Assembly: GCA_023399815.1 (NCBI GenBank)
Contig: JAEWOJ010000199.1
Coordinates: forward strand, 1 to 58,121
DNA from: Pseudomonadota bacterium
GTDB lineage: Bacteria; Pseudomonadota; Gammaproteobacteria; Xanthomonadales; Xanthomonadaceae
Direction of reading: 5' to 3'
DNA: 58,121 nucleotides
The position numbers and the translations under genes were made by a program. Positions 16,594-25,107 of this stretch are shown one piece after another. The first letter of the stretch is position 1; each line of letters opens with the position of its first letter. The notes beneath the pieces are model-generated. The model saw nothing but the letters and a program-made list of their open reading frames with translations. It did no database searches and was not told where the DNA came from.

Positions 16594-17637
16594 ATGGAGC
16601 TTCGCCCCGAACAACTCGCCAGCCAGGCCGGCACGCAGCCGCTGGCGCCGGTCTACCTGATCGCCGGCCCGGAACTGCTGCGCGTGCTGGAAGCGGCCGA
16701 CGCGGTGCGCGCGAAGGCGCGCGCCGAAGGCATCGGCGAGCGCGAGGTGTTCGATGCCGACGGCCGCGATTTCGACTGGGGGCAACTGGCGTCGAGCTTC
16801 AATGCGCCGAGCCTGTTCAGCGCGCGGCGGCTGGTCGAGCTGCGCCTGCCCAGCGGCAAGCCGGGCAAGGAAGGCGCGGAGGTCATCGGCGAATTCTGCG
16901 CGCGGCCGCCGGCCGACGTGGTGCTGTTGATCACCGCCGGCGAGTGGAGCAAGTCGCACCACGGCAAGTGGGTCGACGCGGTGGCGCGCATCGGCGTGCT
17001 GTCGGTGGCGTGGGCGGTCAAGCCGCATGAACTGGGCGACTGGATCGAGCGCCGCCTGCGGGCCAAGGGGCTGCGCGCCGAGCCGGCCGCGGTGCAGCGG
17101 CTGAGCGAGCGCGTCGAAGGCAACCTGCTGGCCGCCGCGCAGGAAATCGACAAGCTCGCGCTGCTGGCCGATGGCCAGGTGCTCGACGTGGCGAAGATGG
17201 AGTCGCTGGTCGCCGACGCCGCACGCTACGACGTGTTCCGGCTGGTCGAGGCGGCGTTCTCCGGGCAGCCGCAGGCGGTCATCCGCATGCTCGCCGGGCT
17301 GCGCGCCGAGGGCGAGGCGGTGGCCGCACTGACGCCGATCCTGATCCGCGAACTGCTGCTCACCGCCGGGCTGGCGCGCGTGCAGGCCGCTGGCGGCAAC
17401 CTCGCCGGCGAAATGAAGTCGCGCGGCATCTGGGAATCGCGGCAGGCACCGTTCAAGCGCGCGCTGCAGCGGCATCCCGCGCCGCAGCGCTGGGAGCGCT
17501 TCGTGGCCGAGGCGGGGCAGGTCGACCGCATGGCCAAGGGGCGCGCCGACGGCGATCCGTGGCTGGCGCTGGAGCGCCTGCTGCTGGCCGTGGCCGAAGC
17601 GCAGGCGGTGCGCCTGCTGGCGCGCGGGGCGCGCTGA
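16594..17637 (+). CDS. holA: DNA polymerase III subunit delta
   Basis: A 347-residue clamp-loader subunit that opens the beta sliding clamp during replication. The N-terminus PVYLIAGPELLRVLEAADAVR is a degenerate AAA+ fold, without a true Walker A, as expected for delta. SSFNAPSLFSARRLVELRLP is the conserved clamp-contact region. KPHELGDWIERRL and LSERVEGNLLAAAQEIDKLALL mark the middle domain, and a helical collar domain completes the protein. It ends 2 bp before the nadD start codon, so the two are co-translated. Confidence 0.96.
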   Translation: MELRPEQLASQAGTQPLAPVYLIAGPELLRVLEAADAVRAKARAEGIGEREVFDADGRDFDWGQLASSFNAPSLFSARRLVELRLPSGKPGKEGAEVIGEFCARPPADVVLLITAGEWSKSHHGKWVDAVARIGVLSVAWAVKPHELGDWIERRLRAKGLRAEPAAVQRLSERVEGNLLAAAQEIDKLALLADGQVLDVAKMESLVADAARYDVFRLVEAAFSGQPQAVIRMLAGLRAEGEAVAALTPILIRELLLTAGLARVQAAGGNLAGEMKSRGIWESRQAPFKRALQRHPAPQRWERFVAEAGQVDRMAKGRADGDPWLALERLLLAVAEAQAVRLLARGAR

Positions 17638-17639
17638 TC

Positions 17640-18344
17640 GTGGTCCCGACGCGGGAGCTGGACGGGAGCCCGGCCGGTTCCGGCCTGCTGCTGATCTACG
17701 GCGGCACCTTCGACCCGGTCCACAACGGCCACCTGGCCATCGCCCGCCGCGCCCGCGACGAACTGCGCACGCCGGTATGGCTGATGCCCGCCGCCGATCC
17801 ACCGCACCGTCCGCCGCCCGGCGCCGACGCCGCGCAGCGGCTGCGCATGCTGGAACTGGCGACGGCCGCCGAGCCCGGCCTGCGGATCGATACCCGCGAG
17901 CTGCGCCGTGCCGCCCGCCAGCCCGGCGTGCCTTCGTGGACCGTGGACACGCTGCGCGAGATCCGCGACGGGATCGGTGCCGACGCGCCGGTGGCGCTGC
18001 TGATGGGCGCCGACAGCCTGCTGGGCCTGCCGACCTGGCATGAATGGGAACATCTGCTCGACCTGGCGCATGTCGTGGTTGCCGAGCGTCCCGGCACCGC
18101 GCTGGACGGGCAGTTGCCGACGGTCCTGGCCGCGCGCCTGCGCGATGCCTGGGCCGACACCCCCGCGCGCCTGCGGGAGCAGCAGGCCGGCCGGGTCTGG
18201 CGCCTGCGCCAGCCGTTGCAGGCCGAATCGGCCACCGCCGTGCGCGACCTGATCGCCACCGGCGGGGACTGGCGTGGCCTGCTGCCGGCCGCCGTGGCCG
18301 ACTACATCGCCGCCCACGGCCTGTACGGCCGCGCCACGGTGTGA
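17640..18344 (+). CDS. nadD: nicotinate-nucleotide adenylyltransferase
   Basis: Makes deamido-NAD from nicotinate mononucleotide and ATP in NAD biosynthesis. The nucleotidyltransferase motif GGTFDPVHNGHL (HxGH type) is at residues about 22-33, and the C-terminal ATAVRDLI carries the SxxxR-like motif. PPHRP, MGADSLLGLPTWHEW and ERPG are further family signatures. The start is a GTG at 17640. No ATG lies between it and the motif, and the ten or so extra residues before LLLIYGGTFDP are plausible. The gene starts 2 bp after holA. Confidence 0.95.
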   Translation: MVPTRELDGSPAGSGLLLIYGGTFDPVHNGHLAIARRARDELRTPVWLMPAADPPHRPPPGADAAQRLRMLELATAAEPGLRIDTRELRRAARQPGVPSWTVDTLREIRDGIGADAPVALLMGADSLLGLPTWHEWEHLLDLAHVVVAERPGTALDGQLPTVLAARLRDAWADTPARLREQQAGRVWRLRQPLQAESATAVRDLIATGGDWRGLLPAAVADYIAAHGLYGRATV

Positions 18345-18367
18345 ATGCCGGTCGCGGCCGGGTTCTC

Positions 18368-18373
18368 TATAAT
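18368..18373 (+). promoter_or_regulatory. rsfS: candidate -10 box upstream of rsfS
   Basis: A perfect TATAAT lies 30 bp before the rsfS TTG start, in the short nadD-rsfS gap. No good -35 is seen at the usual distance, so it would be weak or need an activator. It may give rsfS-rlmH their own transcript. Confidence 0.4.
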
Positions 18374-18402
18374 CGCCCCTTCATTCATCGAGTTCCGCCG
18401 CT

Positions 18403-18816
18403 TTGACCACCGAAGCCCAAGTCATCAAGACCCGGTTGCCCGACCCGCCGCCGTCCGTTCCCGCCCTGCTGGCGTCCGTCAATGCGGCGCTGGAAGAGCT
18501 CAAGGCCAAGGATGTCGTGCAGATCGACGTCCGCGGCAAGTCCAGCGTGGCCGATTACCTGGTCATCGCTTCGGGCACCTCGACGCGCCACGTCAAGTCC
18601 ATCGGCGATGAAGTGGTGCGGTTCGCCAAGGACCTGGGCGTGATGCCGCTGGGCGTGGAAGGCGAGCGCGAGGCCGAGTGGGTGCTGGTGGACCTGGGCG
18701 ACGTGATCGTCCACGTCATGCTGCCGCGCGTGCGCGAGTTCTATGCGCTCGAGCGCCTGTGGACGGTGGGCGACCAGCCGCCGTCCGCCGACGGGGAAGA
18801 GCAGGAAGCCGGCTGA
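18403..18816 (+). CDS. rsfS: ribosomal silencing factor RsfS
   Basis: A 137-residue RsfS/Iojap-family protein that binds L14 on the large subunit and blocks joining with the small subunit when growth slows. Signatures: LKAKDVVQIDVRGKSSVADYLVIASGTSTRHVKSI and EGEREAEWVLVDLGDVIVHVMLPRVREFYALERLW. The start is a TTG codon. The long N-terminal extension before the domain (about 25 residues) makes a later start possible, but no ATG is available there. It is followed 75 bp later by rlmH, its usual partner. Confidence 0.95.
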   Translation: MTTEAQVIKTRLPDPPPSVPALLASVNAALEELKAKDVVQIDVRGKSSVADYLVIASGTSTRHVKSIGDEVVRFAKDLGVMPLGVEGEREAEWVLVDLGDVIVHVMLPRVREFYALERLWTVGDQPPSADGEEQEAG

Positions 18817-18891
18817 TCCGCCCGGCGATATCCTTCGCGACGGCGCCGCAGGGCGCCGTCTTCATTTCGACGCCGCGCCGGGAGCCGCGCC

Positions 18892-19362
18892 ATGAAAGCC
18901 AGACTGATCGCCACCGGAGAACGCGCCCCGTCGTGGGTGGCGCAGGGTTTCGCCGAGTACCAGAAGCGCCTGTCGCACTGGCTGCCGCTGGAACTGATGG
19001 AGATCGAGCCGGGCCTGCGCGGCAAGGGCCGCGACCCGAAGAAGGCCATCGAGGACGAGGGCAGGCGCGTGCTGGCGGCGCTGCCCAAGAATCCCTGCGT
19101 GGTGGCGCTGGACGTGCCCGGCCGCCAGCTCAGTTCCGAACAGCTGGCGCAGCGCCTGGAGCACTGGCGCGCGCAGGGACGCGACCTGGCGTTTCTGATC
19201 GGCGGCCCGGAAGGGCATTCGCCCGAGGTGTCGGCGATCGCCGACGAGAAATGGTCGATCGGCCCGCTGACCCTGCCGCACATGCTGGTGCGCCTGGTCG
19301 TGGCCGAACAGCTGTACCGCGCCGCGGCGATGCTGGCCAACCACCCCTACCATCGCGCATGA
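18892..19362 (+). CDS. rlmH: 23S rRNA (pseudouridine1915-N3)-methyltransferase
   Basis: A 156-residue SPOUT-class methyltransferase that methylates pseudouridine 1915 in helix 69 of 23S rRNA. It has the expected start (MKARLIATGERAPSWV, then FAEYQKRL) and the conserved C-terminal knot: LAFLIGGPEGHSPEV, then WSIGPLTLPHMLVRLVVAEQLYRA, ending NHPYHRA. The length matches the E. coli protein. It is the last gene of the leuS cluster. The tRNA-Asn promoter seems to lie across its stop codon. Confidence 0.97.
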   Translation: MKARLIATGERAPSWVAQGFAEYQKRLSHWLPLELMEIEPGLRGKGRDPKKAIEDEGRRVLAALPKNPCVVALDVPGRQLSSEQLAQRLEHWRAQGRDLAFLIGGPEGHSPEVSAIADEKWSIGPLTLPHMLVRLVVAEQLYRAAAMLANHPYHRA

Positions 19363-19370
19363 CAAGCGTA

Positions 19371-19376
19371 TAGAAT
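19371..19376 (+). promoter_or_regulatory. candidate -10 box for tRNA-Asn
   Basis: TAGAAT (within TATAGAATGCGC) lies 10 bp before the tRNA 5' end, with a GC-rich stretch after it as at stable-RNA promoters. The -35 region is inside rlmH and poorly conserved. Confidence 0.45.
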
Positions 19377-19386
19377 GCGCGTCCCC

Positions 19387-19463
19387 GCCCGAATAGCTCA
19401 GCCGGTTAGAGCACTTGACTGTTAATCAGGGGGTCGTTGGTTCGAGTCCAACTTCGGGCGCCA
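19387..19463 (+). tRNA. tRNA-Asn (anticodon GTT)
   Basis: A 77-nt cloverleaf with encoded CCA. The acceptor stem pairs GCCCGAA with TTCGGGC, followed by discriminator G and CCA. The anticodon loop CTGTTAA carries GTT. The T arm is GTTGG-TTCGAGT-CCAAC. A terminator hairpin follows at once. Confidence 0.97.
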
Positions 19464-19469
19464 GATTCG

Positions 19470-19500
19470 AAGGCCTGCATCGCAAGATGCAGGCCTTTTT
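19470..19500 (+). terminator. rho-independent terminator after tRNA-Asn
   Basis: A 12-bp perfect stem AAGGCCTGCATC / GATGCAGGCCTT with a GCAA tetraloop, then a run of T. It ends the tRNA transcript and also faces the convergent receptor gene. Confidence 0.9.
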
Positions 19501-19551
19501 CGTTGTGGCCGTGCAGGCAACGGCGATCCGCGGACGCGATCCGGAAGCGGA

Positions 19552-22356
19552 TCAGTTGAAGGTGTATTTCGCGCCGACGGTGAAGTAGCGGCCGATGGCG
19601 CCGCTATAGTGCAGCGGGTTGTAGTTGACCGCGCCGTAGGTGGCCGGGTCGAGCGGCGCGATGCGGTCGAACACGTTCTGCACCGAGGCGCTCAGTTCCA
19701 GCGCGTCGGTGACGTTCCAGCGCCCGGACAGGTCGAAGGTGGTGAAGGAGGAGATCGTCTCCACCGGCGTGCCGTCGGCGTAGAACGACAGGTAGTCGCC
19801 GCCGCGCTCGTCCTTGTTCTCCATCCTGCCGATGTAGTTGACGATGCCGCTGACCGACCAGGCTTCGTGGTCCCAGGTCGCGCCGAAGTTGGCCCGGTCC
19901 TTGGGCGTGCCGATGCAGTTGGTCACGTCGCAGTTGCCGTGGGTGCCGGCGTATTCGTGGGTGACGCCGCCGTCGGTGCGCTCGAACTTGCGGGTGTGGC
20001 TCCACTGCGCGTCCAGGCGCAGGTCGCCGGCATCGCCCAGCGGGATGTCCTGGCGCACGTCCAGGTCGACGCCTTCCACCTGCGACTGGCTGGCGTTCAC
20101 ATAGGACGTGTTCACCGCCAGGATGGAGCCGGTGCCGGCCACGCCGTTGAGCAGGTTGGAATCGCGCAGCACGTCGCCGGCGGCGATGGCCGAATCGGTG
20201 TCGCCCTGGGCGATCTCGTTGCTGCGCTTGATGCGCCACGCATCGATGGTGATCGAAGTGGTGCGGGTCGGTTGCAGCACGATGCCCAGCGAGTAGCTCT
20301 TGGATTCCTCCGGCTTCAGGTCGGGGTTGGGCTTGGTGATGATCGCCACCGGCTGCAGGCCGCAATCGGCCTGGGTCGCGCCCGGCGCCGGGGTGCCGCC
20401 GGGGCAGCGCACCGGGTCGTTGGCGCGCGAGAACGCGGCCAGCCCGCCGACGCCGTTCTCGGCCGGGTTGGGCGCGCGGAAGCCTTCGGCATAGGTGCCG
20501 CGCAGCGCGAACCACTCGGCGGGCGTCCACTTGAAGCCGACCTTGGGCTTGACCGCGTCGTCGCCGCTTTCGTACTTGTCGTAGCGGACCGCGGCGTTGA
20601 GTTCCAGTTGCTCCACGACCGGCGCCGACAGCTCGGCATAGGCGGCGTACACGTTCTGGGTGCCGTCGTAGGCCGAGTAGCCCAGGCCGATGATGTCGCC
20701 CTGGTCGGTATGGGTCTGCGGGGTCAGCGAGTTGCTGGTCCTGCGCCACTCGGTGCCCAGCGCCAGCCCCAGCGGGCCGCCCGCGAGGTCGGCGAGCGAG
20801 CGCGACACCTTGAAGTCGAACATGTCCAGTTCGCTCCTGGCGCGGGCGCTGATGGTCGGCGAGATGTAGTCGTACAGGCTCTGCGGATTGCCTTCCGAAC
20901 CCTGGCCGATGTTCCAGACGCCGGCGGGGCAGTCCGGGTCGGACAGCACGCATTTCACCGCGCTGTAGCGCAGGAAGCCGGTGCGTTCGTTCAACAGGTT
21001 GGTGCTGGAATGCAGGTAGGCGGTGTCGTAGTCCCAGTCGCCCCAGGTGCCCTTGATGCCGGCCAGGAAGCGGATGAACTCGTTGGTGTTGTCGGTCACG
21101 CGCGGGCCGACGTCGAAGGCCGAGTAGCGCACGCGCACCGGGACGCCGTAGGGATTGTCCGGGTGGTCGGCGCCCAGCATGATCGCGTCCGGCCCGCTGT
21201 TGGCGTTGACCGGGCCGCCGGGATAGCCCCAGCTGCCGGAGATGTTCGAGGGCGTGTTGCGGAAGGTGGTCTTCTTCTTCGAGTAGCCCATCTCCACGTA
21301 GACCTCGGAACTGTCGCCGAAGGCGAACGTGGCGCGGCCGAACACGTTGGCGTATTGCTCTTCCGGCGCCAGGTCGCGGAACCGGGTCGCATCCCAGACG
21401 CAGCCGCCGCGCGGATCCTGCGGCGACACGGACGACAGCTCCGCGCAGCCCGGCAGGCTGGTGATGGTACTGTCGTCGGGCGAATAGACGCTGCCGGTGG
21501 GCGACGAGCCCTGGGCGGCGGTGCCGTTGAAGGCGCCGGCCAGGAACTGGCTGCCGTCGATGTCGTAGCCCCAGCGGCGCAGGTCGCCGGTGCCGATCCA
21601 CTTGCGGTCGCGTCGGTCGGAGGTGCGGATCGCGTCGGTCTTGCCCACGTCCAGGCTGAAGAACGCGTTCCAGCCGTCTTCGGCCAGGCTGCCGGTGCCG
21701 GCGGTGAGGGTGGCCTTGCGCTGGTCGCCGTCGCTGTCGCCGGACAGGCCGTAGGAGCCGCGCAGGACCGCGCCGGTGAAGTCCGAGCGCAGGATGATGT
21801 TGACCACGCCGGCGATGGCGTCCGAACCGTAGATGGCCGAGGCGCCGTCCTTCAGCACGTCGATGCGCTCGACCGCGTCCAGCGGGATGCTGCTCAGGTC
21901 GGTGAACACCTTCTGACCGTCGTCGGCCAGGCCGTAGGTGGCCATGCGGCGGCCGTTCAACAGGATCAGGGTGGAACCGGCGCCGAGGCCGCGCAGCGAG
22001 ATGCCGGCGCCGCCGCCGGCGAAGCCGTTGCCGAAGGTCTTGGGAATGGAGCCGGAGCCGTCGGCGGTCAGGGTCTGCAGGTATTCGCCGACGTTGTTCT
22101 TGCCGGTGCGGTCGATCTCCTGGCGGGTGATGACCTGGACCGGCGAGGGCGTCTCGGTATCGGTGCGGGGGATGTTGGAGCCGGTGACCGTGACGCGGTC
22201 GAGCGTGGTCGCGTTTTCCTGCTGCTCCTGCGCCATGGCCGCGGGGGCGACGGCGAGCGCGACGGGAACGATCAGCAGGCGGGCGAGGCCGGCGGCGATG
22301 GAATCGCAGAGGCGGTTCTGGCGGCAGCCAGGCTGCCGAAGAGTCGGATGTTTCAC
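19552..22356 (-). CDS. TonB-dependent outer-membrane receptor
   Basis: A 934-residue receptor importing an unidentified substrate across the outer membrane. The GTG start has GGAGAG upstream. The N-terminus is a twin-basic signal sequence ending near PAAMAQ. A TonB-box-like stretch (TTLDRVTVTGSNI) follows, then the plug domain (TPSPVQVITRQEID, LRGLGAGSTLILLNGRRM, VERIDVLKDGASAIYGSDAIAGVVNI) and a long beta-barrel ending in the YTFN terminal strand with aromatic residues. The type is common in Xanthomonadaceae and Caulobacter, where many import plant or peptide oligomers. A TonB gene lies directly upstream on the same strand. Confidence 0.95.
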   Translation of the reverse strand: MKHPTLRQPGCRQNRLCDSIAAGLARLLIVPVALAVAPAAMAQEQQENATTLDRVTVTGSNIPRTDTETPSPVQVITRQEIDRTGKNNVGEYLQTLTADGSGSIPKTFGNGFAGGGAGISLRGLGAGSTLILLNGRRMATYGLADDGQKVFTDLSSIPLDAVERIDVLKDGASAIYGSDAIAGVVNIILRSDFTGAVLRGSYGLSGDSDGDQRKATLTAGTGSLAEDGWNAFFSLDVGKTDAIRTSDRRDRKWIGTGDLRRWGYDIDGSQFLAGAFNGTAAQGSSPTGSVYSPDDSTITSLPGCAELSSVSPQDPRGGCVWDATRFRDLAPEEQYANVFGRATFAFGDSSEVYVEMGYSKKKTTFRNTPSNISGSWGYPGGPVNANSGPDAIMLGADHPDNPYGVPVRVRYSAFDVGPRVTDNTNEFIRFLAGIKGTWGDWDYDTAYLHSSTNLLNERTGFLRYSAVKCVLSDPDCPAGVWNIGQGSEGNPQSLYDYISPTISARARSELDMFDFKVSRSLADLAGGPLGLALGTEWRRTSNSLTPQTHTDQGDIIGLGYSAYDGTQNVYAAYAELSAPVVEQLELNAAVRYDKYESGDDAVKPKVGFKWTPAEWFALRGTYAEGFRAPNPAENGVGGLAAFSRANDPVRCPGGTPAPGATQADCGLQPVAIITKPNPDLKPEESKSYSLGIVLQPTRTTSITIDAWRIKRSNEIAQGDTDSAIAAGDVLRDSNLLNGVAGTGSILAVNTSYVNASQSQVEGVDLDVRQDIPLGDAGDLRLDAQWSHTRKFERTDGGVTHEYAGTHGNCDVTNCIGTPKDRANFGATWDHEAWSVSGIVNYIGRMENKDERGGDYLSFYADGTPVETISSFTTFDLSGRWNVTDALELSASVQNVFDRIAPLDPATYGAVNYNPLHYSGAIGRYFTVGAKYTFN

Positions 22357-22490
22357 AGTCTTCTCTCCAGGGAAACGGCGTCGAAGAGACCGCCGGAAAG
22401 GCGGCCGGGGGACATCGACGGCCGCGAATCTAGGTTTTTCCCGGGTGAGGCAACGGTGAAAAAGCGATTAATGGGGAGGCTTTCGCGGAG

Positions 22491-22530
22491 GGCCCGCAAG
22501 GAAGCGTTCAGCTGCGCTTCCCCGCGGGCC
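22491..22530 (-). terminator. strong hairpin after tonB
   Basis: GGCCCGCAAGGAAGCG pairs with CGCTTCCCCGCGGGCC (one mismatch or bulge) around an 8-base loop. It lies 8 bp after the tonB stop on the minus strand, between tonB and the receptor, and could attenuate read-through. There is no clear T tract. Confidence 0.55.
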
Positions 22531-22538
22531 GAAAGGCC

Positions 22539-23204
22539 TCAATTCAGCTTGAAATCGACCGGTACCAGGCCGTAGGCCTGCACGGGCCGGCCGTTGTCGG
22601 TGGCCGGCTGGAACTTCCACTGCCGCAGCACCTGGCTGCGCGCGGCGTTGTCCAGGCTGCGGTTGCCGCTGCTGCGCTCGATGCTCACTTCCAGCGGCGC
22701 GCCATCGACGCCGACCAGCACGCGCAGCGTCACCGTGCCCTGGGCGCCGATGCGCAGGGCATCGCGCGGATAGGCCGGCGCGGGCGCGTGCAGGTAACGC
22801 AGCTGCACGCCGGCCAGGGGCGTGGGCGGTGCGATCGAATCGGCAGCCGGGCCGGTGTCGACAGGCGTGCCGGGATCGGCGGGCAGCGGGATGACCGCCT
22901 CGGTGGCGAAGACCGGCATCGGCGCGTTGTCGACCGGCGCGGGCAGGGCGTGGGGCGTCGGCGGTGGCGTCTGCTTCACCACCGGGACCGGTATCGGCGG
23001 CGTGGGCGTCGGCACCACCGGCACGATGTCCGGCAACTGCCAGCGCGGCTCCGGGCGGACGGCATCGTTGCGGATGGGAACCTGCGACAGCGGAATCAGC
23101 AGCAGTCCCGCCGCCAGCGCATGCAGGGCGATGGCCGTGCTGTAGGCGAGGATGCGGGAGGTGTCGAAGCGGATCGGGGAAATGCCGGGCTGCGTGCGGA
23201 CCAT
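22539..23204 (-). CDS. tonB: TonB family energy transducer
   Basis: A 221-residue periplasm-spanning protein that passes proton-motive energy to outer-membrane receptors. The start at 23204 has GGAGGTGG upstream. It is followed by one N-terminal membrane anchor (AYSTAIALHALAAGLLLIPL), a Pro-rich spacer (VPTPTPPIPVPVVKQTPPP region) and the C-terminal TonB domain (YPRDALRIGAQGTVTLRVLVG, VSIERSSGNRSLDNAA, VLRQWKFQPA). The longer frame upstream lacks a hydrophobic anchor at its start. Position next to the receptor suggests it serves that receptor, but no exbB/exbD is in the window. Confidence 0.92.
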   Translation of the reverse strand: MVRTQPGISPIRFDTSRILAYSTAIALHALAAGLLLIPLSQVPIRNDAVRPEPRWQLPDIVPVVPTPTPPIPVPVVKQTPPPTPHALPAPVDNAPMPVFATEAVIPLPADPGTPVDTGPAADSIAPPTPLAGVQLRYLHAPAPAYPRDALRIGAQGTVTLRVLVGVDGAPLEVSIERSSGNRSLDNAARSQVLRQWKFQPATDNGRPVQAYGLVPVDFKLN

Positions 23205-23586
23205 GTGCCACCTCCATGCGAGGGCGTGTGATGGAGAACAACGCTCGGGGACGCGGGGCGGGGTTGCGGTATGTGCCGGCCCGCGTGCAGCCAGTGCGCC
23301 TGCAAACCGGCGATCCGGCAAGCGGGGACGGATTTTCCGGTCAGCCGGCAGACAGGAATGGCTGGGGCGGGGGCGCATGCGTGGCCGGGGCGGGGATGCA
23401 TCCGGAGGGATGCCCTTGAGTCAGGTTGGCGGCCACGAAGCGATGGGGGAATGGGCCCCGCGGTCTGCCCTGCAAACCGTGGGGCGACGGCGCAAGGGAA
23501 ATCGAATCGAAGGGGCGATTCCCGCGTTGCGCAGAAACGGCCCGCATGACGCCCGCCAAGGAGGGGGGCGTCATGCGGTGCCGCGT
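23205..23586. other. intergenic region between SIMPL gene and tonB
   Basis: About 380 bp. I see only the inverted repeat at 23542-23578 and scattered short frames without motifs. The tonB promoter should be here but is not obvious. Confidence 0.5.
23542..23578 (-). terminator. 13-bp-arm hairpin downstream of the SIMPL gene
   Basis: CCGCATGACGCCC and GGGCGTCATGCGG flank an 11-base loop, 9 bp after the SIMPL stop on the minus strand. The arms are perfect but there is no U-rich tail. Confidence 0.6.
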
Positions 23587-24318
23587 TCACCGGCCCAGTT
23601 CGAACACCACGTCCAGGCTCACCGACAGCGTGGTCTCGCCCGGCGACACCGCCGTGTCCATCTCGGCCTTGGCCGAGCGCGCCATCGTCATCATCGGCAC
23701 CGGGCGGAAACCGCCGCCGCTGCCCTCGGAGATGCTGACGATGCGGCGCACGCGCAGGCCCAGCGACTTGGCGTAGGTCTCGGCGCGGGCCTGGGCCTTC
23801 TTCAGCGCGGCCAGCCGGGCCTCGTCGTACACCGGCTCGGGCTGGTCGATCTCGAAGCTCGGGCCGTTGATCTGGTTGGCGCCCTGCGCGGCCAGGCCGT
23901 CGAGCACCTTGCCCAGCCGGGTGATGTCGCGCACCTTCAGGCTGACCGTGTTGCTGGCCTGGTAGCCGGTGATCTTCGGCGCCTCGTTGTCGGCGTAGCG
24001 GTACTGCGGGCTGAGGTTGATGCCGCTGGTCTGGATGTCGCGCTCGGAGATGCCGGCGGCCTTGATCGCGGCCATCACCTTGTCCATCTGCACCGCGTTC
24101 TCGCGCATGGCGGTGTTGCCGTCGGCGGCCTGGGTGACCACGCCGGCCGACAGCGTGGCCACGTCCGGTACGCGCCGCGCCTCGGCCTGGGCGGAGATGT
24201 TGAGCAGGGTGGCGTCGCTGGCCACGGCGGCCGGGACATTCTGGGCGTGGGCGGTCATCGGGGCTCCCGAGGCGAAGGACAGGGCGAGCAGCAGCGGGGC
24301 GAGGGCGGAATGGCGCAT
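23587..24318 (-). CDS. SIMPL-domain (DUF541) periplasmic protein
   Basis: A 243-residue exported protein with a signal peptide (LAPLLLALSFASGAPMTAHAQ). The SIMPL/YggE-type domain reads LLNISAQAEARRVPDVATLSAGVVTQA, GISERDIQTSGINLSPQY, YQASNTVSLKVRDI, ALKKAQARAETYAKSLGLRVRRIVSISEG and a C-terminal SVSLDVVFELGR strand. YggE-family proteins are linked to oxidative-stress tolerance in E. coli; the molecular role is unclear. It has AAGGAGGA just upstream of the start and a hairpin downstream, and appears monocistronic. Confidence 0.92.
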   Translation of the reverse strand: MRHSALAPLLLALSFASGAPMTAHAQNVPAAVASDATLLNISAQAEARRVPDVATLSAGVVTQAADGNTAMRENAVQMDKVMAAIKAAGISERDIQTSGINLSPQYRYADNEAPKITGYQASNTVSLKVRDITRLGKVLDGLAAQGANQINGPSFEIDQPEPVYDEARLAALKKAQARAETYAKSLGLRVRRIVSISEGSGGGFRPVPMMTMARSAKAEMDTAVSPGETTLSVSLDVVFELGR

Positions 24319-24526
24319 GTGGATCCTCCTTGGAAGGATGCGAGGGTGGTGTGGTGGCGATGAACGCGTGGTGAGGCCGGGCGGGGTCGCGCGGGAAGCG
24401 GGGGCTTTGCCGGGTGTTCAGCCTGCAACCTGGTTGCAGCGTAGGCGGGAACGACCGCGCCTGGCGAGCCGCGTTCGCGCATGGCCGACAGGCGCGGCCG
24501 CGACGGGCGCGGGTTATGCTTCGTCG

Positions 24527-25096
24527 ATGCTCTATCTTGCTTCCCGCTCTCCCCGTCGCAACGAACTGCTCTCGCGCCTGGACATCCCGTTCCGCGCACT
24601 GGACCTGGACGTACCCGAAATCCGTGGCGCCGCCGAACCGCCCCTGGCCTACGTGCGCCGGGTCGCGCTGGACAAGGCGCGCGCCGGCCTGGCGCTGGCC
24701 GCCGCCGACCCGCGGGCGGTGGTGCTGGGGTCGGACACCGAAGTGGTGCTGGACGACCGCGTCTACGGCAAGCCCGCCGACGCCGCCGATGCCGCGGCCA
24801 TGCTGCGCTCGCTGGCCGGGCGCACCCACCGGGTCATCACCGCGGTGGCGCTGGTGGCGGATGGGCGCGAGGACGGGGTGGTGGTCGAATCGGAGGTGAC
24901 GTTCGCGGCGATGGCCGAGGACGAGATCGCCGCCTATGTCGCCAGCGGCGAACCGATGGGCAAGGCCGGCGCCTATGCCATACAGGGCGGCGCCGAACGC
25001 TGGATCAGCCGGCTGGCGGGCAGCTATTCGGGCGTGATGGGCCTGCCGCTGCAGCAGACCGCCGCGCTGCTGCGCGGTTTTGGCGCGACAGGATAA
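24527..25096 (+). CDS. maf: Maf-type nucleotide pyrophosphatase (dTTP/UTP, YhdE-like)
   Basis: A 189-residue house-cleaning pyrophosphatase that removes non-canonical or excess nucleoside triphosphates. Signatures: LYLASRSPRRNELLSRL at the start, LGSDTEVVLDDRVYGKP, LRSLAGRTHRVITAVALV and the substrate loop GKAGAYAIQGGAERWISRLAGSYSGVMGLPL. I chose the Met at 24527 because the family always begins with this LASxSPRR strand. It is followed 11 bp later by rng. The maf-rng-yhdP-tldD order is the same as in E. coli. Confidence 0.95.
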   Translation: MLYLASRSPRRNELLSRLDIPFRALDLDVPEIRGAAEPPLAYVRRVALDKARAGLALAAADPRAVVLGSDTEVVLDDRVYGKPADAADAAAMLRSLAGRTHRVITAVALVADGREDGVVVESEVTFAAMAEDEIAAYVASGEPMGKAGAYAIQGGAERWISRLAGSYSGVMGLPLQQTAALLRGFGATG

Positions 25097-25107
25097 GGAT
25101 TGAACGG

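Noticed and set aside
19552..24318. siderophore uptake locus
   Set aside because: The receptor and TonB are present, but there is no Fur box that I can see, no siderophore synthesis or ferric reductase gene, and no periplasmic binding protein. The substrate stays unknown.
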